Below, one piece after another: positions 60,997 to 64,000 of a DNA stretch of 64,000 nt. The stretch's first letter is position 1. Each line of letters starts with the position of its first letter. Source of the stretch: Agelas oroides (Eukaryota > Porifera > Demospongiae > Agelasida > Agelasidae); contig OX422196.1 of the NCBI GenBank assembly GCA_949130485.1, positions 2,152,388-2,216,387 on the forward strand, read 5' to 3'. A program made the position numbers and the translations under genes. The notes below the pieces were generated by a model. The model was not told where the DNA came from and did no database searches. It saw only the letters and a list, made by a program, of their open reading frames with translations.

Positions 60997-61117
60997 GCAA
61001 GGAGCATACCTACAAGAAGCTGAGTGTAAGGGGAGTTCAAAAATGTAAACACTGAGTTTGTGCAAAAAGCGCACAAACCGGTAGGGACCCGCGAAGTAAT
61101 CCGATTGCTGCAACGGC
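60997..61117 (+). repeat. Satellite subfamily T remnant between LINE-2 and LINE-3
   Basis: About 121 bp of one monomer (gcaaggagcatacctacaag to ctgcaacggc). Its beginning continues the monomer cut by LINE-2 and its end is cut by LINE-3, so both elements entered the same monomer. Frame A is open from about 61,030 into LINE-3. Confidence 0.93.
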
Positions 61118-61149
61118 ACTGCTCTGCCATCAACTGGCACAACAGGTTC

Positions 61150-63120
61150 ATGGAAATCATGTCTACTTGCATTCCACAACAATCACTGAAACGCAGGAGG
61201 AATGTGCCATGGCTTACAAAGAACATTATTCGACACATAAGAATGCGAAATGCTGCATTTCAAGCTGCTAGGGGATCAGCTAAGCCTGCACAATACTCCA
61301 AATTCAGAAAACTGCGCAACAAGGTTTTGAAAATGATCCGAAATGCCAAGTCATCCTATTTCAAGAATCTAAATCCTAGAAACAAAAAACAATTTTGGAA
61401 AGCTGTTAAATACCTGAACAAACAACAGTCAACCATCCCAACGCTCCACTATCACGATACTGCTGCTGAATCTGACTCTGAGAAAGCTAGTCTGCTCAAT
61501 GAGTGTTTCTCTGCCTGTTTCAACAGAGACATTCCTCCTCTCTCACCTACAGATAATGACCATCACACTGTGCATTTCAGTCCATGCTCAGATGAGCTCC
61601 TTTGTACAGCTGATGAAGTTCTTTTTCTCATAATGTCCCTGGACCCATCAAAAGCTAATGGGCCTGATGGAATCTCAGCTCAAATGCTTAAAGGTACAGC
61701 ACACAGCATTGCTCCATCTCTCACCAAACTTTTCAATATCTCCATTAGTCAAGGTCGCTTCCCTGAGTGCTGGAAAACATCTTCTGTTGTTCCAATTCCT
61801 AAATCTACAAATCGCAGTGAAGCTACCGACTACAGACCCATTTCCTTACTCTCAGTAGTAAGCAAAATGTTGGAGCGACATTTTCACCAGTATGTCACCA
61901 AACATCTCAATGAACACCACCCACTATCCAACAAACAATGGGGCTTCCAGTCTGGCAAGTCAACAGTTACAGCTCTCCTCTCTGTCACTCATGATTGGTT
62001 TCAAACACTCGAGGCTGGACAAGAAGTGTGTTCCATCTTTTTTGACCTCAGAAAGGCCTTCGACTCTGTTCCTCATAGACCACTGGTAGATAAATTAGCC
62101 AACCTTGGACTTGATGCTCATGCCCTTTCATGGATCACCAGCTATCTGACTAACCGGAAGCAACATGTGGTTGTGGGTGGAGAATCATCACTGGACACAC
62201 CTGTTCTCTCTGGTGTACCTCAAGGCTCTGTGCTGGGCCCACTGCTATTTCTTGTTTACATTGATGATGTTTCTGATGTTCTCTTATCAGATGGAAGCAC
62301 ACTCAATCTTTATGCAGATGACATGCTGTTGTACAAACCTGTAAAATCGATTGAAGACATTCACCACCTGCAAATGGACATTGATTGTATCAGTGAGTGG
62401 GTAAGCTGCAATAAGCTAACACTTAATCCTACCAAGTGCAAGACCATGGTAATCTCACGAAAAAGGAACTCTGTCCAACCCTATGCACAGTTTGTTTTGA
62501 ATGGCAGGCCACTTGAGCAGGTAGAGACTTTCAAGTACTTAGGAATCCTCCTCTCATCAGACCTCTCATGGTCTGCACATATTGAGTCTATCTGCACCAA
62601 GGCAAGAAAACTGATTGGTCTGCTGTACAGGAGGTTCTATGGCAATATTGATGACCACAGCCTACTTGAACTGTACAGTGTACTTGTACGTCCTCACCTT
62701 GAGTATGCTGCCCCTGTCTGGGATCCACACCTCACTAAAGACACTAACAAACTTGAAAGTGTCCAAAAGTTTGCATTAAAAATGTGTTTGAAACAATGGG
62801 ACCTAGGATACCACGACCTTCTTGACCTGTCTCAGTTCCCTACTCTTGAGAATCGTAGACTATACTTAAAGCTTTGTACTCTTTATAAAATTATACATGG
62901 TTACTTTTACTTTCCTCCTAATGTATTTGTACCTCAAGTAAGTAGACAAAGTTATTCCTTACCTTTAATACATCAACCACATGCACATACCAATGCCTTC
63001 CAGTCGTCTTTTGTACCTAGCTCTGTTTCTGTTTGGAATCACTTACCCCATGAAGCACTTGCAGCACATTCCATTAATTCATTTAAATCACTCGTTGCAC
63101 CCTTGTTTTTGTATTCATAA
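61150..63120 (+). CDS. LINE-3 ORF2 fragment: reverse transcriptase without endonuclease (656 aa)
   Basis: I chose ATG 61,150 as the first in-frame ATG. The frame is open further upstream, through the 5' junction at 61,118, into satellite frame A (QKAHKPVGTREVIRLLQR). The basic linker KRRRNVPWLTKNIIRHI marks the region between endonuclease and RT in complete elements. RT motifs are TDYRPISLLSVVSK, FFDLRKAFDSVPH (about residue 299 from this ATG), LSGVPQGSVLGPLLFLVYIDD and the catalytic LYADD (about 388), then FKYLGILLSSDLSW and a full C-terminus to TAA at 63,118. There is no stop or frameshift. The protein would retain RT motifs but no nicking domain, so it is not autonomous. Listed as CDS because the frame is intact; functionally it is a truncated element gene. 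Confidence 0.82.
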   Translation: MEIMSTCIPQQSLKRRRNVPWLTKNIIRHIRMRNAAFQAARGSAKPAQYSKFRKLRNKVLKMIRNAKSSYFKNLNPRNKKQFWKAVKYLNKQQSTIPTLHYHDTAAESDSEKASLLNECFSACFNRDIPPLSPTDNDHHTVHFSPCSDELLCTADEVLFLIMSLDPSKANGPDGISAQMLKGTAHSIAPSLTKLFNISISQGRFPECWKTSSVVPIPKSTNRSEATDYRPISLLSVVSKMLERHFHQYVTKHLNEHHPLSNKQWGFQSGKSTVTALLSVTHDWFQTLEAGQEVCSIFFDLRKAFDSVPHRPLVDKLANLGLDAHALSWITSYLTNRKQHVVVGGESSLDTPVLSGVPQGSVLGPLLFLVYIDDVSDVLLSDGSTLNLYADDMLLYKPVKSIEDIHHLQMDIDCISEWVSCNKLTLNPTKCKTMVISRKRNSVQPYAQFVLNGRPLEQVETFKYLGILLSSDLSWSAHIESICTKARKLIGLLYRRFYGNIDDHSLLELYSVLVRPHLEYAAPVWDPHLTKDTNKLESVQKFALKMCLKQWDLGYHDLLDLSQFPTLENRRLYLKLCTLYKIIHGYFYFPPNVFVPQVSRQSYSLPLIHQPHAHTNAFQSSFVPSSVSVWNHLPHEALAAHSINSFKSLVAPLFLYS

Positions 63121-63189
63121 CTGGTTACACACTCGTATTAGCTTACAAGCTATTTGTGTATCCTTGCATTAATGCAAAAAGTTTTATAG

Positions 63190-63220
<31 letters not shown>
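63121..63220 (+). other. LINE-3 3' UTR and poly-A tail
   Basis: The 3' UTR of about 69 bp contains the perfect palindrome TTGCATTAATGCAA (within ccttgcattaatgcaaaaag), then gttttatag and 31 A (63,190-63,220). The palindrome matches a motif present in every satellite monomer. No polyadenylation hexamer AATAAA is seen. Confidence 0.85.
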
Positions 63221-63221
<1 letters not shown>

Positions 63222-64000
63222 GGCGCATAATGCCGTCAATGGGAATTCGCGCAACTTCACGGATAACCCTAGCCCGGAACAATCGTTGCACTAATGCAAG
63301 GAGCATACCTACAAGAAGCTGAGGGTATGGGGAGTTCAAAAATGTAAACACTGAGTTTGTGCAAAAAGCGCACAAACCGGTAGGGACCCGCGAAGTAATC
63401 CGATTGCTGCAACGGCGCATAATGCCGTCAATGGGAATTCGCGCAACTTCACGGATAACCCTAGCCCGGAACAATCGTTGCACTAATGCAAGGAGCATAC
63501 TTACAAGACGCTGAGGGTATGGGGAGTTCAAAAATGTAAACACTGAGTTTGTGCAAAAAGCGCACAAACCGGTAGGGACCCGCGAAGTAATCCGATTCCT
63601 GCAACGGCGCATTATGCCGTCAATGGGAATTCGCGCAACTTCACGGCTAACCCTAGCCCGGAACAATCGTTGCACTAATGCAAGTAGCATATCAACAAGA
63701 AGCTAAGGGCATGGAGAGTTCAAAAAAATGTAAACCATGTGTTTGTGCAAAAAACGCACAAACCGGTACAATCCTGCGATATAGTACGTCTCCTGCAACG
63801 GCGCATAATGCCGTCAATGGAAATTCACGCAAATTGACGGCTCACCCTAGCCCGGAACAAACGTTGCACTAATTCAAGTAGCATATAAACAAGAAGCTAA
63901 GGGTATGGAGAGTTCGAAAATGTAAACCCTGTTTTTGTGCAAAAAGCGCACAAACCGGTACAAACCTGCGATATAATCCGTCTCCTGCAACGGCGCATAT
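63221..64000 (+). repeat. Satellite subfamily T, block 2, grading into a further variant
   Basis: About four monomers of about 192 bp. The first resumes exactly where LINE-3 cut (cggcgcataatgccgtc). From about 63,680 the monomers change: gcaagtagcatatcaacaag, tgtaaaccatgtgtttgtgc and accggtacaatcctgcg replace the earlier forms. A fourth, transitional subtype therefore begins near the window end. The array continues past 64,000. No gene is seen. Confidence 0.93.

Larger units (their letters stand above)
61118..63220 (+). mobile_element. LINE-3: 5'-truncated CR1/L2-like retrotransposon with poly-A
   Basis: A 2.1-kb insertion in plus orientation containing the RT half of ORF2, a 3' UTR of about 69 bp and a pure run of 31 A. 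The endonuclease and all of ORF1 are absent, so this copy is dead on arrival. The left flank ends caacggc and the right flank resumes cggcgcataatgcc, giving a 4-bp duplication of cggc around a clean insertion. The RT motifs differ from LINE-1 and LINE-2. The uninterrupted poly-A and intact frame suggest it is recent. Confidence 0.93.

Noticed and set aside
1..64000. Centromere call through a CENP-B-like box, or telomere repeats
   Set aside because: I found no convincing CENP-B-box match in the monomer and no telomeric hexamer arrays. Array position on the chromosome cannot be told from this window.

Overview
The window is animal-type nuclear satellite DNA carrying three LINE (non-LTR) retrotransposon insertions. 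I see no host gene, rRNA, tRNA or CRISPR. About 54 kb (roughly 85%) is one satellite family with a monomer of about 192 bp. Because 192 is divisible by three, reading frames persist from monomer to monomer. The LINE types (a PHD-finger ORF1, and APE-type endonuclease plus reverse transcriptase of the CR1/L2/Jockey group) point to an invertebrate such as a sponge, cnidarian or other aquatic animal. I cannot name the species.

Layout. (1) 1-34,140: about 155 monomers whose long open frame (here 'frame A', peptide QKAHKAVRACQYHRPL and so on) lies on the minus strand. This array is interrupted at 10,421-14,799 by LINE-1, an apparently intact minus-strand CR1-like element. (2) About 34,140: abrupt orientation switch. 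(3) 34,141-56,925: about 119 monomers of a second, clearly diverged subfamily with frame A on the plus strand. It is built from nested higher-order repeats (576 bp, 951 bp, about 2.9 kb and 1.5-2.1 kb blocks). (4) 56,926-64,000: a third subfamily, broken by LINE-2 (57,603-60,996, 5'-truncated, two in-frame TGA codons) and LINE-3 (61,118-63,220, 5'-truncated, 31-nt poly-A). Only about 121 bp of satellite separates these two.

How the parts relate. The two large arrays are head to head, so frame A points away from the 34,140 junction in both directions. All three LINEs sit sense to the satellite frame A strand, and in all three the satellite frame A runs without a stop into the LINE's own reading frame. 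LINE-1 and LINE-2, which are unrelated, have 5' junctions at the same base of the monomer (after TTGCACTAAT). LINE-3 lies in another inverted repeat of the monomer. LINE-1's two ORFs share one frame and are separated only by TGA CTA, a known leaky-stop context. The sequence directly supports the satellite organisation, the strand switch, the element limits and the RT/EN motifs. Transcription, translation or selection on the satellite frame is inference.
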